In this document: one piece after another, positions 27,370 through 37,180 of the stretch
How positions within the stretch are numbered: the stretch's first letter is position 1
How the letters are laid out: the number at the start of each line of letters is the position of its first letter
NCBI RefSeq assembly: GCF_013177315.1
Contig: NZ_CP053661.1
Span: 4,588,001-4,652,000 of the forward strand
Source of the DNA: Thermoleptolyngbya sichuanensis A183
GTDB lineage: Bacteria > Cyanobacteriota > Cyanobacteriia > Elainellales > Elainellaceae
Direction of reading: 5' to 3'
Length of the DNA stretch: 64,000 nucleotides
The notes under the pieces: model-generated
Databases searched by the model: none
Seen by the model: the letters and a program-made list of their open reading frames with translations, nothing else
What the model was told of the DNA's origin: nothing
Program-made: the position numbers and the translations under genes

Positions 27370-27852
27370 TCACGATTCTGGAGCGGAGTGCCACTGGCGG
27401 TAGGGATGCTTCACTAGCGCCGCGTTGAAATAGCGCGGGTCGTGGGAGACTTCTTCGCCAATCCAGTCGGGAAGTTGCACCGTCTGGTCGGGGCTAGAGA
27501 GTTCCACTTCGGCAACAATTAGCCCGTCGTTGTCGCCCCAAAACTCGTCCACTTCCCAAATCAGCCCTTCGTAGGGAATTTTGTAGCGAGTTTTCTCGAT
27601 CAGCGGGCGATCGCACAGGGTATTCAGCAATTCTTCCGCATCCGCCAGGGGAATTTCATACTCAAACTCGCTGCGCGATACTCCTTCCGTCGCGCCCTTA
27701 ATCGTCAAAAAGCCCCGCGTTCCTGCAATCCGCACCCGCACCGTCCGCCCTGCCCCCGACAGCAGATAGCCCTGGCGATAGGTTGTGCCTTCCGCCAGCC
27801 CACGCCAGCGATCGCCCACCACGAGAAATTTTCGCTCGATTTCCTGCGCCAT
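27370..27852 (-). CDS. CYTH-domain protein (inorganic triphosphatase-like)
   Basis: From ATG 27852 the protein is 160 residues, a single CYTH domain. The defining ExExK motif is at the start (MAQEIERKFLV), followed by tunnel-lining charged residues in TVRVRIAG, FLTIKG, EFEYEIPL and the acidic VDEFWGDNDGLIVAEVEL. Bacterial single-domain CYTH proteins mostly hydrolyse inorganic triphosphate. An upstream extension of the frame to 27990 looks non-conserved. A large palindrome follows its stop. Confidence 0.88.
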   Translation of the reverse strand: MAQEIERKFLVVGDRWRGLAEGTTYRQGYLLSGAGRTVRVRIAGTRGFLTIKGATEGVSRSEFEYEIPLADAEELLNTLCDRPLIEKTRYKIPYEGLIWEVDEFWGDNDGLIVAEVELSSPDQTVQLPDWIGEEVSHDPRYFNAALVKHPYRQWHSAPES

Positions 27853-28215
27853 ATCGATTTTGGGTTTGAGATTACTAATTTTGGAGCCAGGGTTCGGTCT
27901 CGCGTCCAGCGACTTCATGGGCAGCAGTGATCCCGGAACCACCAGGTAGTCTACGTTGAAACCCAGAACGCAGACTCGGAAGCAGCCCACGAAATGCCTG
28001 CACAGGTTCTATCACAACCAAAGATTGGCCTTGGGTTGTTCAGATTACGCTGGGGACGCAAACTTGATAGGGTTATAAAGGAGGATCGGTCGCTAGAGGT
28101 TTGCTGGAAAGAACTTGGAAACCATCCAAACCCCGCGATTGAACCTTGAACCCGAACTCCTGAATCCTGATTAAAGTCCAACGTCTACGCACCCTATGTG
28201 AGGGGTGGAACGCTT
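27853..28215. other. Non-coding region between CYTH gene and small ORF
   Basis: No gene is supported. The minus-strand side is the promoter region of the CYTH gene, and the plus-strand side leads into the 39-codon frame at 28216 with a GAGGGG site. Confidence 0.4.
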
Positions 28216-28335
28216 ATGCAGTCTGTTCGCAACGTGGTGAATGTGGTGATTATGTTCATGCTGTTGGCGTTTATTGCCAGTAGCCTGTTTCGGCTGGGTA
28301 TATTCTTTTTGGGGGATGGCTTGTCTGCGTCTTAG
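28216..28335 (+). CDS. Putative 39-residue single-pass membrane protein
   Basis: ATG 28216 opens a 39-codon frame: a short basic start (MQSVRN), one hydrophobic helix (VVIMFMLLAFIASSLFRL) and a short tail. GAGGGG about 10 bp upstream could serve as ribosome binding site. It resembles small cyanobacterial membrane subunits in size and shape but I cannot match it to a known psb, pet, psa or ndh gene. Its stop codon (TAG 28333-28335) is formed by the edge of an inserted element; without the insertion the frame would continue five codons to a TAA. Confidence 0.5.
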   Translation: MQSVRNVVNVVIMFMLLAFIASSLFRLGIFFLGDGLSAS

Positions 28336-28645
28336 AGGATGTTTGAAAAGTCCTACTGTTTGTAGCAAAGCGTGCAAGATCCCCCTGAGAGCTAATTTAT
28401 GAAGCAAATCTTAAGAAGCCTGAAACTCTTGGCATGTGTGGCTTTGAGGTCATGCTTGCCCAGGAAAAGCGGTTTCTCGGAAATCCTTGATTAACAAGGC
28501 TTTCAGGCTCCTTTACAAATTAGCTCTGAATCCCCCTTAAAAAGGGTGACTTTAAGGCGGTTTTCCCCCCTTTTTAAGGGGGGCTTAAGGGGGGGATCTC
28601 TGAGTGCTTAACATTACAGGCAATACCTTTTCAAACACCCTCTTA
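28334..28645. mobile_element. Nested small element with AGAGGRTGTTTGAAAAG ends
   Basis: The outer ends AGAGGATGTTTGAAAAG (28334-28350) and CTTTTCAAACACCCTCT (28627-28643) are near-perfect inverted repeats. A 15-bp direct repeat, GCTTGTCTGCGTCTT, flanks it (28319-28333 and 28646-28660). Inside is a GATCCCCC palindrome (28378-28598), which itself contains MITE copy 2 (28389-28526). No protein is encoded. Confidence 0.82.
28389..28526. mobile_element. 138-bp MITE, copy 2 (inside another element)
   Basis: Same length as copy 1 (24921-25058) with a single base difference (T/C, within CATGYTTGCC). Ends GAGCTAATTT / AAATTAGCTC and flanking TGA on both sides show a clean TNA-type insertion into a GATCCCCC palindrome. 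The high identity suggests recent movement. Confidence 0.9.
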
Positions 28646-28808
28646 GCTTGTCTGCGTCTTCAATTAAATCTATGCCTTAATCTATTGGCGGCAAGCCAAT
28701 TCCCTCAAACCTCCCTGGCAAGGAACCCTTGAGGAAAAAGGAACCTTTGAGCCAGGTTTTCCTGCTTCCACACGCACTGTTTTAACCCTCCAACCCCCTT
28801 AACCTCTC

Positions 28809-29099
28809 ATGGCCGACATCCTCTCTCCTGCAATCAGTGAGCGCATTTGCAAGCACATGAACGAAGACCACGCCGACGCGGTGTTGCTCTATGCCAAGGT
28901 CTACGGCGGGGCAGTGGCGGCCACGGCGGCGAAAATGGTGTCGATTGACCCGGAGGGCATGACGCTAGAAGCGGAACAAGCCGGGACAGCAACCCCCGTG
29001 CGCGTCACCTTTGACCATCCGCTGCAAGACTCGGAAGACGCGCATCAAACGCTGATTGCAATGGTGCGCCAAGCGCGATCGCAGACACCCGGAGAATGA
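28809..29099 (+). CDS. DUF2470-domain protein
   Basis: A 96-residue protein that is a single DUF2470 domain: ISERICKHMNEDHADAVLLYA at the N-terminus and the MVSIDPEGMTLEAE core. DUF2470 is also found at the C-terminus of HugZ-type haem oxygenases and in related plant proteins. The invariant histidines are in KHMNEDHAD. As a stand-alone domain, a role in haem or tetrapyrrole handling is plausible but not shown. It converges on the gene at 29116, 16 bp away. Confidence 0.88.
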   Translation: MADILSPAISERICKHMNEDHADAVLLYAKVYGGAVAATAAKMVSIDPEGMTLEAEQAGTATPVRVTFDHPLQDSEDAHQTLIAMVRQARSQTPGE

Positions 29100-29115
29100 G
29101 GGGGCACTGCGCCTG

Positions 29116-29853
29116 CTAGCCCCGCACCTTAACGCTGACTTTGCCAGCCGGGGGGCGGCGGGCCAGGCGAACGGTGTTGGGCATGACACCGACCATCAGC
29201 GCGAAGGATTCGTCAGGAATGCGAGCAATAGTAGGCGCGTCGAAGTAGGTTTCAAACTGGTTCAAAATCTTTTTGGCCCGCTGAATCGCCTCGGAGGTGT
29301 CGGTGAACTGCTGCGTCAGGCGAATCCACTGTCGCCGAATTAGGTACGCTTCTTGGCGCTCTTCGTGGGTTTCTGGAGCCACCAGCGACAAGTTGCCCAC
29401 CGGGATCACCTTCTTGCAGTCTGCATCAAACACGCCGCCGACCGCTGCACCAGGCCCAGCGAACTCAGCATGGAACTGTTTGTAGAGAACGAGTCCGTTG
29501 CGCCTGCGCTTATTGACCGCAAGCACGCGCCCTTCTTGGATGTAGCGCAAAAGCTCGTCTGGATTTGTGCAGTCAATAATTTGCACGGAGGTGTTTGCAG
29601 CGGATTCGTTAGGGGATCGCTCAGCCGAGGCCAAGCCAGAGGACGATTGGAGACTCTCTTTAGAAGAATAGTCTGAACCTGTGGGATTTGTGCGATCGCC
29701 CTTCGCAATAGGCTGAGAAATCTCCGCATGATCCAGCAACCCATTCTGCTGAGTTGTCAGGCGAGGGGATGAATGGTGTAAATCGCGATCGCTGATAGCA
29801 GCAGACTCTTGACGAGCAGAATCTTGACGGTTCCCTTTAGCGGTATCTAGCAT
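29116..29853 (-). CDS. Cyanobacterial conserved hypothetical protein
   Basis: From ATG 29853 the product is 245 residues (a TTG-initiated extension to 29916 is unlikely). The first 90 residues are Ser/Gln-rich and look disordered. The rest is compact: IIDCTNPDELLRYIQEGRV, a basic KRRRNGLVLYKQFHAEF strand, and a C-terminal helical stretch with DAPTIARIPDESFALMVGVM then NTVRLARR, which looks like a helix-turn-helix-type segment. I do not recognise the family. The last part could bind nucleic acid; this is inference only. Confidence 0.7.
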   Translation of the reverse strand: MLDTAKGNRQDSARQESAAISDRDLHHSSPRLTTQQNGLLDHAEISQPIAKGDRTNPTGSDYSSKESLQSSSGLASAERSPNESAANTSVQIIDCTNPDELLRYIQEGRVLAVNKRRRNGLVLYKQFHAEFAGPGAAVGGVFDADCKKVIPVGNLSLVAPETHEERQEAYLIRRQWIRLTQQFTDTSEAIQRAKKILNQFETYFDAPTIARIPDESFALMVGVMPNTVRLARRPPAGKVSVKVRG

Positions 29854-30237
29854 GTTCCCACGAAGCTCTGAGGACAGACGGCAGTCCGTATCTAGAGTTA
29901 ATTCTAAGGGCAGCAAATCCAGAACGCATCGGAACCCACAATGGCTTTATAAAGCCCCAGTAAAAGTTGGATGCGACAATTTAAACCTCTCGTAAAGTTG
30001 CGTTAGCGCTGTCCAGCCAACTCTCCTGAAAAGTCCTCATAATCCTCAATCGCGCCGGATTGGCCGGGCGATCGCAGATCAGCCAACAAACTTCAAAGAT
30101 GTCAAGAAGAGTAGATTGTTCCACCGTTGCGATCGGCACCTCTCCGCTGGCATAGAACTGAAGGTAGAACCGATGGTAGAACTGATGCGATGCATTTACT
30201 CAATACATTCTATAAGTGCTATCCCTGTAGCTGTGAC
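29854..30237. other. Non-coding region, about 385 bp
   Basis: No supported gene. GTAGAACYGATG occurs twice (about 30166-30187) and ATCCCTGTRGCTGTGAC twice (about 30220-30257), the second reaching into the end of the acetyltransferase gene. Confidence 0.45.
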
Positions 30238-30951
30238 CTATCCCTGTGGCTGTGACAGGCGTTTTTGCAAGAAAAGCTGCTGGGGTTGCCCCACTGCCCA
30301 AGTGAACGGATTCCACTCAGATTTACTAACGTGATAGCCTGCCTTTTCATACAGCAGTCGGGCTGCCGTATTGTTTTCCAGCGTGTGCAAATAGAGTGCT
30401 GCAAAGCCCCACTCGACCGCAATGCGATCGCACGCTTGCAGCAGTTGCAGCGCAATGCCCCGCCGCCGATAGCCCGACCGCACCGCTAGGTTGGAAATAT
30501 AGAGATAGCGATCGCCCACCACATTCCAAAATGCAGGACGATGCAGATTCATCTCCAGCGTGCCCACTACACGCTCGGTCAGGGTGTTGTCGCTGCCGTG
30601 TTGTTCAACGGCGACCAGGCAGGTATAGTGTGGCGTTTTGCGATGCAGCCGGCCGCGCAAATCGTCCAAAATACCCGCTCGAAACAGCGGATAGGCCCAG
30701 CCCAGCAGCCCGTCTGGATTGTGAAAGCTGCTCGCTAGCACCTCGGCTAGATCGGGCAGGTCGCGCGATCGCGCTGTTCGGATTAAGATCGTTCCAGGTT
30801 CATCTACTTGGGATATCCCACACGGCTTATCCATCCACCCAGCCAGCAACGCCGATAAAAACACGTCTCGACCCACGGCCACGCCCGTAATCACTGCATC
30901 TCCCCATTCTAGACCGAGCGAAAACCGAGAACGAGCGAAAACGAGTCGCAT
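30238..30951 (-). CDS. GNAT-family N-acetyltransferase
   Basis: A 237-residue frame whose residues about 55-235 form a GNAT domain. The acetyl-CoA motif is clear: YISNLAVRSGYRRRGIALQL (R/QxxGxG/A type), followed by LYLHTLENNTAARLLYEKAG. The first 39 residues are not domain-like, and an internal ATG at 30834 (MDKPCGISQ) may be the real start. Many cyanobacterial relatives of this type are uncharacterised; the substrate cannot be inferred. It diverges from the cyclase gene across 231 bp of repeat-rich DNA. Confidence 0.88.
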   Translation of the reverse strand: MRLVFARSRFSLGLEWGDAVITGVAVGRDVFLSALLAGWMDKPCGISQVDEPGTILIRTARSRDLPDLAEVLASSFHNPDGLLGWAYPLFRAGILDDLRGRLHRKTPHYTCLVAVEQHGSDNTLTERVVGTLEMNLHRPAFWNVVGDRYLYISNLAVRSGYRRRGIALQLLQACDRIAVEWGFAALYLHTLENNTAARLLYEKAGYHVSKSEWNPFTWAVGQPQQLFLQKRLSQPQG

Positions 30952-30998
30952 CTACCCTGCCTTGTCTCATCTACCTTGTCCCATCTGCCTTGTATCAG
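30950..30998. repeat. Imperfect tandem repeat between acetyltransferase and cyclase genes
   Basis: CATCTRCCYTGTC-like units occur three times in near-tandem (CATCTACCCTGCCTTGTCT, CATCTACCTTGTCC, CATCTGCCTTGTATC), in the divergent promoter region. Confidence 0.65.
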
Positions 30999-31182
30999 TA
31001 TTCCCCCACTATTGCGCGTCTGGCATTTACAGTTACATCTATTGCTAGATTGGGAACGCTAAGAGTCAGGTAAGTCCGTGGTGCATTTGGTGTTCACAGT
31101 TTGGCAGCACGTTGAATTCTATGCGGCACATTATTTCTAGCCGTCCCTTGAGAGCGATGAACTCCCGGCAGGAGCGCGATGC

Positions 31183-34100
31183 ATGGCGGCGATAAATCCC
31201 AACAAGCCCAAAATTCTGGTCGTCGATGACGAACCCGATAATCTAGACCTGCTCTATCGCACCTTTCACCGCGAGTACAAAGTGCTGCGGGCAGAGAGCG
31301 GGCCAGAAGCGCTCAACATTCTGGCCAGCGAAGGTGGCGTGGCGGTGATCATTTCCGACCAGCGGATGCCGTCTATGAGCGGTACAGAATTCCTGAGCCT
31401 GACCGCAACCCAGTACCCAGACATTATCCGGATTATCCTCACGGGCTATACCGATGTGGAGGATTTGGTCGAAGCCATCAACTCCGGCAAAGTCTTCAAG
31501 TACGTTACCAAGCCCTGGGACGATGAGGAACTGAAGGGCGTGGTGCGACAAGCCGTAGACACGCACAATGTCCTGAAAGCTCGCACTCAGGAATTGCAGC
31601 GATCGCTCCGTCAGGAATCTTTGCTGAATGCCGTCACCAACACCATTCGCGGCGCGTTGAACTATCGGCAGATCCTGCAAACCATTGTGGAAACCGTCGG
31701 CCACATGTTTGAGGTGGACTGCTGCCTGCTGCGGCCGGTTCACGATAACCGCCTGGGGAGCGAGGTGTTTGTCTATCGCTCTCGCAGCGTCACCGAAGCC
31801 GAGGAACACACCGACCTGGCCCACCGACTGGATGATGTCAGCAGCCTCGCCCACACCGTCTGGGAAACGCGAGACGTGCAGATAATCTACGATGCCCGCG
31901 CCGAAGCGGAACTGCTGGCCACCTGCCCTACCGAAGCCGGACAGCAGGCCTATCGCGCTGCTAACATTGCCTCTAGCCTGGTGGTGCCGCTGATCTGTCA
32001 GCAAGAACTGATGGCAGTGCTGGCGCTGCATCAGTGCGAAATGCCGCGCACCTGGCAAGACGACGAGGTGCAACTGGTGGTGATGGTGTCGGATCAGGCA
32101 GCCCTGGCGCTGTCGCAGGCCAAGGCCTATGAACAGGTGCGATCGCTCGCTCGGCGAGAAGCGCTGGTGAACACAATCACCACTGCCATCCGCTCTAGCC
32201 TCGATCCCCAGGATATTTTCTCTGCTATTACCCAAAAGCTGGGTCAGGCGATTCATGTAGACGGCTGCGCCCTGTCGCTGTGGACGGAGGGCAACGAGTT
32301 TGTGCAATGTGTTGGGCTGCACGAGCTGACCCACGACGGCAAAGAGGTGTCCTCTGGGCTACCGCTAGATGAATGGGGGCGGAGTGACCCCAGTTCACGC
32401 CACCAGTTGCCGCTGTCGTTGGTTCCCATTTCGGGCAATCCCGTGCTGCAACGGCTGCTGTCTACCCAGGCTCCGGTGGTGATCAACGATCTCAGCCAGC
32501 ATCCAGAGCTAAATGTCCCTGACCTGCCGCTGCGATCGCCCGCCCGTGCCCTGCTGGTTGTGCCGCTGCTCAGCGATGGCCAGATTATCGGCAGTATTTC
32601 ACTGCGCCAGATGCACCAGCCCCGCCAGTGGTCGGCGGATGAGATTGAACTGGCCCAGGCCGTGGCAGCGCAGGCGGCGATCGCCGTGCAGCAGTCTCGC
32701 CTTTATCAAAAAACGCGCCAGCAAGCAGAACAGCTTTTGGAACTCGATCGCCAGAAAACCGAGTTTTTCCAAAACGTATCCCACGAATTTCGCACCCCGC
32801 TGACCCTCACCATCGGCCCGCTAGAGTCGGCCGTGTCCCAGCAGCAGGGCCTCAGCTTCGAGCAGTCGCAAATTGCCCTGCGAAACTCGCGCCGTCTGCT
32901 GCGACTGGTGAACCAACTGCTCGATCTCCAGCGGCTCGATGCGGGACGAATGCAGCCTAGCTTCCGCCCCTGCGACCTGCGCGACTTTGCCAGCCAAATC
33001 ATCGACAGCTTCCGCCCCTATTGTGAAAAGAAGCAGATTCATCTGATTACCCACCTAGAGCCGTGTCCCCCGGTGTACCTGGATGTCGAAAAGTTCGACA
33101 AGGTGCTGTACAACCTGCTGTCGAACGCCATGAAGTTCACGCCGTCGGGCGGCACAATTACCGTCACCGTGGCTCCAGCAGGGGATCATTGCCAGATTCG
33201 GGTGCAGGATACGGGCATCGGCATCCGTGCTGACCAGATTCCGCATCTGTTTGAGCGATTCCGTCAGGCCGACGGTTCTGCTAGCCGCAGCTACGAGGGC
33301 AGCGGTTTGGGACTGGCACTGGTGAAGGAACTGGTCGAAATGCACGGCGGCCAGGTAACGGTGGAATCGGTCTATGGCGAGGGTACGTCCTTTATCGTGT
33401 GGTTGCAAACCGGACTGACCCATCTGCCGTCCGACCAGGTGATCGAGATTCCCGCTGAGTTGGAGCATAGCCGCTCTACGGTGGAACTGGCGGATATTGA
33501 GGGCGATCTAGCGCTTGCCCAGGATACAGAGCAGCGACCCGTGGCGATCGCCCCTTCCCCCAACGCTCCCCCGACCCAGATTACGGGCGCACCGGCCCTA
33601 GAGTCGCTGCCCCTTGCCCAAGCTGCTGCCACTTCACAAAGCACGGTCTTGGTGGTAGATGACAACGCCGACATGCGCGGCTATGTGTCCAGCGTCTTGC
33701 AGCAGGCGGGCTATCAGGTGATTACTGCCCGCAACGGAGCCGAAGGCTTTATGACGGCCCAGGTGCATCGTCCGCAGCTCATCCTGACCGACCTGATGAT
33801 GCCGCTGGTGTCGGGGCTGGAGTTAATCCAGATGGTGCGCCAGGACGACGACCTGAGGGGCACGCCCATCGTGCTGGTCACTGCTAAGGCCGACGAAGAA
33901 ACCCGCATTGAAGGAGCCGAAAAGGGAGCCGACGGCTATCTTTCTAAGCCGTTTAACGCACGGGAACTGGTGGCCGAGGTGCGGAACTTGCTGGCGCTGA
34001 AAGAGAGCGAACGGCGCGTGGCGGAGCTAAATACCTATCTGACGGAATCGGTGCTGAAGCGATTTTTGCCGCCGTCGCTGGTGGAAAAAGCGGCACGGGG

Positions 34101-34719
34101 CAACCTGGCGCTGGATTTGCGACCGGAACCGCGCATGATTACGGTTCTGTTTAGCGACATTATCGGGTTTACGCAGCTTTCCAACACGCTGCGATCGCGC
34201 CGGGTGGCCGAACTGCTGAACGAGTATCTGACCGAAATGACCCACGCCATTTTTGAGCATGGTGGCACGGTTGATAAGTTCATGGGCGATGCGATTTTGG
34301 CGATCTTTGGTGCGCCAGAGGAAATTAGCCCCAACGAGCAGGTGAAGCGGGCGATCGCCGCTGCCCAGCAGATGTATCGCACCCTCGACAAGCTCAACGA
34401 GCGCTGGCAGGCTCAGGGCATCAGCCGCGTCCAGTTTCGCTGCGGCATCCACCAGGGAACGGCCGTCGTCGGCATGTTCGGCGGCTCCGAACGCACCGAC
34501 TACACCGCTATCGGCCCCAGCGTTAACATTGCTGCCCGCATCCAGGAAGCCGCCGAACCCGATACGATTCTGGTGTCTGCTGCCGTGGCCGATTACCTGG
34601 ATCAGCACACGATTACCAAGTTCAGCCCGCTGGAACTCAAGGGCGTAGATGAGACTGTGCTGACCTTCGCCATTCGCATCGATCACCTAGACGAGGCGAT
34701 TGCCAAGACACAAGGATAA
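31183..34719 (+). CDS. cyaC: CyaC-like hybrid sensor kinase / adenylate cyclase
   Basis: A 1178-residue signalling protein. Order of domains: receiver 1 (about 10-130, phospho-acceptor D59 in IISDQRMP); two GAF domains (about 150-315 and 335-510); histidine kinase with H534 in FFQNVSHEFRTPLTLTIGP and an ATPase domain to about 745; receiver 2 (about 822-940, D870 in LILTDLMMP); and a class III cyclase domain (about 985-1160) with metal Asp D992 in LFSDIIGF and a second in VDKFMGDAI. The Lys in DKFMGD and Thr in DYTAIG fit ATP as substrate. The same layout occurs in cyanobacterial CyaC. AGGAG supports the start. Confidence 0.92.
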   Translation: MAAINPNKPKILVVDDEPDNLDLLYRTFHREYKVLRAESGPEALNILASEGGVAVIISDQRMPSMSGTEFLSLTATQYPDIIRIILTGYTDVEDLVEAINSGKVFKYVTKPWDDEELKGVVRQAVDTHNVLKARTQELQRSLRQESLLNAVTNTIRGALNYRQILQTIVETVGHMFEVDCCLLRPVHDNRLGSEVFVYRSRSVTEAEEHTDLAHRLDDVSSLAHTVWETRDVQIIYDARAEAELLATCPTEAGQQAYRAANIASSLVVPLICQQELMAVLALHQCEMPRTWQDDEVQLVVMVSDQAALALSQAKAYEQVRSLARREALVNTITTAIRSSLDPQDIFSAITQKLGQAIHVDGCALSLWTEGNEFVQCVGLHELTHDGKEVSSGLPLDEWGRSDPSSRHQLPLSLVPISGNPVLQRLLSTQAPVVINDLSQHPELNVPDLPLRSPARALLVVPLLSDGQIIGSISLRQMHQPRQWSADEIELAQAVAAQAAIAVQQSRLYQKTRQQAEQLLELDRQKTEFFQNVSHEFRTPLTLTIGPLESAVSQQQGLSFEQSQIALRNSRRLLRLVNQLLDLQRLDAGRMQPSFRPCDLRDFASQIIDSFRPYCEKKQIHLITHLEPCPPVYLDVEKFDKVLYNLLSNAMKFTPSGGTITVTVAPAGDHCQIRVQDTGIGIRADQIPHLFERFRQADGSASRSYEGSGLGLALVKELVEMHGGQVTVESVYGEGTSFIVWLQTGLTHLPSDQVIEIPAELEHSRSTVELADIEGDLALAQDTEQRPVAIAPSPNAPPTQITGAPALESLPLAQAAATSQSTVLVVDDNADMRGYVSSVLQQAGYQVITARNGAEGFMTAQVHRPQLILTDLMMPLVSGLELIQMVRQDDDLRGTPIVLVTAKADEETRIEGAEKGADGYLSKPFNARELVAEVRNLLALKESERRVAELNTYLTESVLKRFLPPSLVEKAARGNLALDLRPEPRMITVLFSDIIGFTQLSNTLRSRRVAELLNEYLTEMTHAIFEHGGTVDKFMGDAILAIFGAPEEISPNEQVKRAIAAAQQMYRTLDKLNERWQAQGISRVQFRCGIHQGTAVVGMFGGSERTDYTAIGPSVNIAARIQEAAEPDTILVSAAVADYLDQHTITKFSPLELKGVDETVLTFAIRIDHLDEAIAKTQG

Positions 34720-34740
34720 GATAATCCAAGTTGTCCAGCC

Positions 34741-34772
34741 AAAATCGCTTATCCAAAATCACCCAGCTAAAC
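34741..34772. repeat. Degenerate TCCAAAATC repeat
   Basis: CAAAATCGCTTATCC followed by AAAATCACCC belongs to the same AAAATCGCAAATCC family as 10691-10738 and 39803-39849, but is more decayed. Confidence 0.5.
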
Positions 34773-34933
34773 TCTAAAATCGCCCCAGGCCTTGCCGGAT
34801 TTCTCGTCCCAAGCTTGCGCCTGTGATCAGGTTTCGAGACAATATCCTAGATATTCTAGAAAGATTCAAAGGAAGAAGTCGGCTTGACCTAATCCTGACG
34901 CAATTTTTGAGACCCATTATCACATCTCATCAC

Positions 34934-35974
34934 ATGCAGATTCGGGTTCAGCCGTTTACCGTCCACAAGCGAGTCCCGCTCACCATTAGCCGGGGAACGA
35001 CGGCCGAAAGCACGAACCTGTGGCTAATTTTGGAACACGACGGGATTGAAGGCTGGGGCGAAGCGTCGCCGTTTGCCGCTGGGCGATCGCCCCAGACGAC
35101 CAGCACGATCGCCGCCGCCCTGGAAGCCGCCGCACCACACCTGGCAGACTATACGCCCTACGACCAGCAGGCGATCGCCGCTCGTCTGGGGGAGCTGCAC
35201 CTGCCCTCGGCGGCCCGGACTGCGCTGGATCTGGCGCTGCACGACTGGCTCGGCAAACGAGCGGGGCTGCCGCTGTGGAAGTTGTGGGGATTGGAGCGCG
35301 ATCGCATCGTGCCCACCTCCATCACCATTGGCATCAACACACCGGAGTCCGCCCAGCAGCGACTCCGGGGCTGGCTGGAGCTAACCCAGGTTCACGCGGT
35401 GAAAATCAAGCTGGGCAGTCCGGCGGGGCTGGAAGCCGACCGCGCCATGTTTTCGGCGGTGCTGCAAGACGTGCCGACGGGCGCAAAGGTGAGCGTGGAT
35501 GCCAACGGCGGCTGGGATTTGCCAGGGGCGATCGCCATGAGTCACTGGCTGGCAGAGCGCGGGGTCACCTATCTAGAACAGCCGCTCGCACCGGGACAGG
35601 AAGCCGATTTGCCAAAGCTCTACCGCGAGTCGCCGCTGCCGCTGTTTGCCGATGAAAGCTGCTTTGACCGCGCGGATATTCCCAAGCTGGGCGATCGCGT
35701 CCACGGCATTAATATCAAGCTCATGAAAGCGGGCGGGCTGAGTGAAGCGCTGGCAATGGTACATACGGCCCAAGCTCACGGCTTGCAGTTGATGTTTGGC
35801 TGCTATTCTGACAGCACGCTGGCCAACACCGCCGCCGCCCACCTCACGCCCTTTGCGACCCACGTCGATCTGGATAGCCACCTGAACCTGCTGGATGACC
35901 CGTTTCTCGGTGCGGAGATGCAGGAAGGACGGCTGATACCGGGCGATCGCCCTGGATTAGGAGTCTACTGCTAG
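34934..35974 (+). CDS. Enolase-superfamily dipeptide epimerase (Ala-Glu epimerase type)
   Basis: From ATG 34934 the protein has 346 residues and belongs to the muconate-lactonising subgroup of the enolase superfamily. Catalytic and metal residues can be placed: K157xK159 in VKIKLG, D189 (VDANGG), E215 (LEQPL), D240 (ADESC) and K262 (NIKLMKAGG). This Lys-Lys pair across the barrel is the mark of L-Ala-D/L-Glu-type epimerases, which recycle peptidoglycan peptides. An extension to 34823 has no conserved look. Its stop codon overlaps the stop of the convergent mnmA gene by 3 bp. Confidence 0.88.
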   Translation: MQIRVQPFTVHKRVPLTISRGTTAESTNLWLILEHDGIEGWGEASPFAAGRSPQTTSTIAAALEAAAPHLADYTPYDQQAIAARLGELHLPSAARTALDLALHDWLGKRAGLPLWKLWGLERDRIVPTSITIGINTPESAQQRLRGWLELTQVHAVKIKLGSPAGLEADRAMFSAVLQDVPTGAKVSVDANGGWDLPGAIAMSHWLAERGVTYLEQPLAPGQEADLPKLYRESPLPLFADESCFDRADIPKLGDRVHGINIKLMKAGGLSEALAMVHTAQAHGLQLMFGCYSDSTLANTAAAHLTPFATHVDLDSHLNLLDDPFLGAEMQEGRLIPGDRPGLGVYC

Positions 35975-37056
35975 GGATGCACTTCGATGATGCCGCCGCC
36001 CAAGACGCGATCGCCCCTGGTCGCGTCCTGCCCGTCGCCGTCATACCACACGGCCGCTTGCCCTGGGGTAATGCCAAACTGCGGTTCGTCGAAGGTGATT
36101 TTCAGGCGAGTCGCGTCGTCGTTGAGTGGGACGAGCGTGGCGGGAACGGGCGTGGCGCGATAGCGGGGCTGCACAAAGGCGCGAATCGGGCCGCTGGGCG
36201 TGGCGATCGACACCCAGTTCACCCGCTGCACGGTGCATTCTGGCTGGTGAACACTGGCGCGATCGCCCACAATCACCTGATTCCGCCCCACGTCAATGCC
36301 CACGACATACAGCGGTTCCGCCGCCGCAACCCCGATACCCCGGCGTTGACCGATGGTGTAGTGGTGAATGCCGTCGTGCTGACCCAACACGCGACCCGAC
36401 TGATCGACAATATCGCCCGGTTTAGGAGCCAGATATTTGTCCAAAAAATCACGCATAGAGCCGTGTGCTTCAATCAGGCACAAGTCCTGGCTTTCGGGTT
36501 TTTCGGCGGTGTGCAGGTTAAACTCGGCGGCCACCCGGCGCGTTTCGGTCTTGGTCTGGTCGCCCAGGGGAAAGTGGACGTGGGCCAGCACGTCTTGCGG
36601 CAGGTCGTAGAGAAAGTAGGACTGGTCTTTGCTCAGGTCTGCGGCGCGGCGTAGCTCATAGCGCCCAGTTTCGGGGTTGTGGCTGATGCGGGCATAGTGC
36701 CCTGTGGCGATCGCGTCGATGCCCAGTTCCTCTTTTGCATAGCGCAGCATCGGGCCAAACTTCACCGCCCGGTTGCACTGCGAACAGGGCAGCGGCGTAA
36801 TGCCCGCGCCATAGCCTTCCACCAGATAGTCCACAATATTTTCCTGGAAGAGATCCCGGCTATCGACAATGTGATGCGGGATTTCCAGTTCCTCACACAG
36901 CCGAGCCGCGTCCACCATGCCCTCCGAGCAGCACTGACCTTTGCCCTTCATCAGCCACAGCGTCACGCCCACCACCTCATAGCCCTGGTGGTGCAAAATG
37001 GCAGCAGCGGTGGAACTGTCTACGCCGCCGGAGAGGCCGACAACAATTTTGGTCAT
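35971..37056 (-). CDS. mnmA: tRNA-specific 2-thiouridylase MnmA
   Basis: MnmA thiolates U34 of tRNA for Lys, Glu and Gln. From ATG 37056 the product is 361 residues, the usual length. The PP-loop [19 protein letters not shown] opens the protein. The catalytic cysteines are in PLPCSQCNR and in the later [18 protein letters not shown] motif. RTRE-type residues and [20 protein letters not shown] are typical. The frame extends upstream to 37182, but that part lacks conservation. The gene diverges from rlmN, and its stop overlaps that of the epimerase. Confidence 0.96.
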   Translation of the reverse strand: MTKIVVGLSGGVDSSTAAAILHHQGYEVVGVTLWLMKGKGQCCSEGMVDAARLCEELEIPHHIVDSRDLFQENIVDYLVEGYGAGITPLPCSQCNRAVKFGPMLRYAKEELGIDAIATGHYARISHNPETGRYELRRAADLSKDQSYFLYDLPQDVLAHVHFPLGDQTKTETRRVAAEFNLHTAEKPESQDLCLIEAHGSMRDFLDKYLAPKPGDIVDQSGRVLGQHDGIHHYTIGQRRGIGVAAAEPLYVVGIDVGRNQVIVGDRASVHQPECTVQRVNWVSIATPSGPIRAFVQPRYRATPVPATLVPLNDDATRLKITFDEPQFGITPGQAAVWYDGDGQDATRGDRVLGGGIIEVHP

Positions 37057-37180
37057 GCTTGGATATGCGGGTGAGAAGGGCGTAAAAAATATCGGGCTTG
37101 ACAGCTTTTCTTGACAGCTTTTAAATTCTAGTCCAAAACGCTGGGTGGCTGGTTTGGGGTGAGGCGCGTGCTGGGGGCGC

